Shown here in pieces: positions 13,862-14,882 of a DNA stretch of 14,882 nt (position 1 is the first letter of the stretch; every line of letters starts with the position of its first letter). The translations under genes and the position numbers were made by a program. Below the pieces are notes generated by a model. That model made no database searches. It was not told where the DNA came from and saw only the letters and a program-made list of their open reading frames with translations. This DNA comes from Gallionellaceae bacterium (GTDB taxonomy: Bacteria > Pseudomonadota > Gammaproteobacteria > Burkholderiales > Gallionellaceae), in contig PLYB01000255.1 of the NCBI GenBank assembly GCA_003151655.1, positions 1 to 14,882 of the forward strand, given 5' to 3'.

Positions 13862-14590
13862 ATGCCGCTTCTCGATCATTTTCATCCGCCGCTGCACGGC
13901 CCACGCCGCTGGGAAGGCTTTCATCACGCCTGGGCGGCCAACATCGCCCAGCATCTGAATCGGGAAGTGTTGCCGGCCGAGTTTTTTGCCGAGTCCGAAA
14001 TCAGCATGGGTCCGACACTGGAGATCGATGTCGCCACCGTCGAATTAACGAATGGACGGGAGACTTCGGGAACGGCGACGGCAACAGGAACGGCGGTTTG
14101 GGCGCCCGCTAAACCGCTCATCGCTTTCCCGGTCGATTTTGCCCGTTTGGATGTCTGCGAAGTTCGTGTTTACGAAGATCTGGGCGGATCACAATTGCGA
14201 GCGGCGATTGAGTTGGTCAGCCCCGCCAATAAGGACCGTCCAGGCAGCCGCCGAACCTTCGCCGCGAAGTGTGCGGGTTATCTCAAGCAGGCCGTTTCCG
14301 TCATTATCATTGACGTTGTCACGGAGAGAACCGCCAATCTCCACATGGATTTGCTCGAAGCGCTGGAAGTATCGCAGGCAGCCTGGGAATCGCCGACCCA
14401 ACTTTACGCTGTCGCCTACCGCCCCGTTCCGGTGCAGAATCACCAAAGCATCGAAGCCTGGCCGGAGACGCTGACGCTGGGAGACGCCTTGCCCGTCCTG
14501 CCGCTATGGCTCAGGTTGGATTTATGTCTTCCGTTGCAACTGGAAGAAACATATGTCGATACTTGCAGCGGGTTGCGGATTCCGTCATAA
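13862..14590 (+). CDS. DUF4058 family protein
   Basis: About 242 residues opening MPLLDHFHPPLHGPRRWEGF, then HHAWAANIAQHLNREVLP and EISMGPTLEIDVATVE. This signature belongs to DUF4058 proteins that are numerous in planctomycetes and some other lineages. The central RAAIELVSPANKDRPGSR and FAAKCAGYLKQAVSVIIIDV recall the E-x-K region of PD-(D/E)XK-like folds, but nuclease activity is not established. ATG 13862 has GGAG (13852-13855) 6 nt upstream; the in-frame ORF extends back to 13592, but that part looks non-coding. A perfect TATAAT lies just upstream. The family is unusual beside betaproteobacterial housekeeping genes, suggesting transfer. Function unknown. Confidence 0.8.
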   Translation: MPLLDHFHPPLHGPRRWEGFHHAWAANIAQHLNREVLPAEFFAESEISMGPTLEIDVATVELTNGRETSGTATATGTAVWAPAKPLIAFPVDFARLDVCEVRVYEDLGGSQLRAAIELVSPANKDRPGSRRTFAAKCAGYLKQAVSVIIIDVVTERTANLHMDLLEALEVSQAAWESPTQLYAVAYRPVPVQNHQSIEAWPETLTLGDALPVLPLWLRLDLCLPLQLEETYVDTCSGLRIPS

Positions 14591-14661
14591 CATCCCAGCC
14601 CGGCGGACACCATGAAGAGGTTTCTCCAACCTGATCTGACTCAGAGCGAGCGGAGCCACCT

Positions 14662-14882
14662 ATGACAAAACGATGTCTCATTTGCGAGAGGGAAATCGCA
14701 TCCGATGAAGTCATCGTCCACAATGCGACCGTATGGAGGTGTCAAGGGAATTATGGAAGCGTGGTATACGACCCCTTGGACGATGGCGTGTTTCTCGAAG
14801 CTAGCATATGCGACGCCTGCCTGATCCAGAAAAAGGGATTAATAGAGGAATTGGTTGTCACGCAGCCCCGCGAAGTGATCGA
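14662..14882 (+). CDS. Small CxxC...CxxC protein, truncated at window end (hypothetical)
   Basis: A reading frame opens at ATG 14662 with GGAG 6 nt upstream (14652-14655) and runs off the window after 73 codons. It begins MTKRCLICEREIASDEVIVH and later has ASICDACLIQKKGLIEELV. Cys5, Cys8, Cys50 and Cys53 form two CxxC pairs, a probable zinc-ribbon or zinc-knuckle. The middle VWRCQGNYGSVVYDP is aromatic and Gly-rich. It follows the DUF4058 gene by 71 nt on the same strand. No named family is recognised; the C-terminus is not seen. Confidence 0.6.
   Translation, partial: MTKRCLICEREIASDEVIVHNATVWRCQGNYGSVVYDPLDDGVFLEASICDACLIQKKGLIEELVVTQPREVI

Overview
The window looks like a chromosomal segment of a Gram-negative, flagellated betaproteobacterium. 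The flagellin, MarR regulator, endonuclease III and TonB-dependent outer-membrane receptors all read like that class, and I suspect a Nitrosomonadales/Gallionellaceae-type host. That placement is inference from protein feel, not from a search. No tRNA, rRNA, CRISPR array or transposase is visible.

Left part (1-8584) is a TonB-receptor locus with accessory and decaying DNA. A nearly complete receptor gene, whose start lies at or just before the window edge, leads an operon-like run. It is followed by two overlapping short citrate-synthase/citryl-CoA-lyase-like genes, both with altered catalytic positions, and an SDR oxidoreductase. Next comes a C-terminal remnant of a third receptor (about 4590-4850). 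A ParE/RelE-type toxin-antitoxin pair follows, with a palindromic operator inside its promoter, then a DUF2442 gene. A second, tiny receptor-end remnant (6325-6377) is 49/54 identical to the end of the first remnant. The last gene is a second full-length receptor (6494-8584), interrupted by one in-frame TAG at 7640-7642. The locus therefore seems to have held up to four related receptors, of which one is intact, one nonsense-interrupted and two reduced to their ends.

Middle part (8585-10955): a 120-bp nested inverted-repeat element separates receptor 2 from two leftward genes, a nitrobindin-like heme-binding beta-barrel protein and a small lipoprotein. A short flagellin gene follows, preceded by a very good sigma-28 (FliA) promoter. 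Between lipoprotein and flagellin there is a nested palindrome.

Right part (10956-14882): a MarR-family regulator and a PLP-dependent aminotransferase are divergently transcribed, with two matching 15-bp operator-like palindromes between them. Endonuclease III (nth) runs convergently to the aminotransferase. The final genes are a small putative membrane protein, a DUF4058-family protein of a type I associate with planctomycetes, and a truncated CxxC...CxxC small protein. These last genes look like accessory, possibly transferred, DNA.

The best candidate for an undescribed system is the receptor / twin citrate-synthase-like / SDR operon. It couples uptake of an unknown ligand with a CoA-ester-type or organic-acid transformation. 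The function is unproven.
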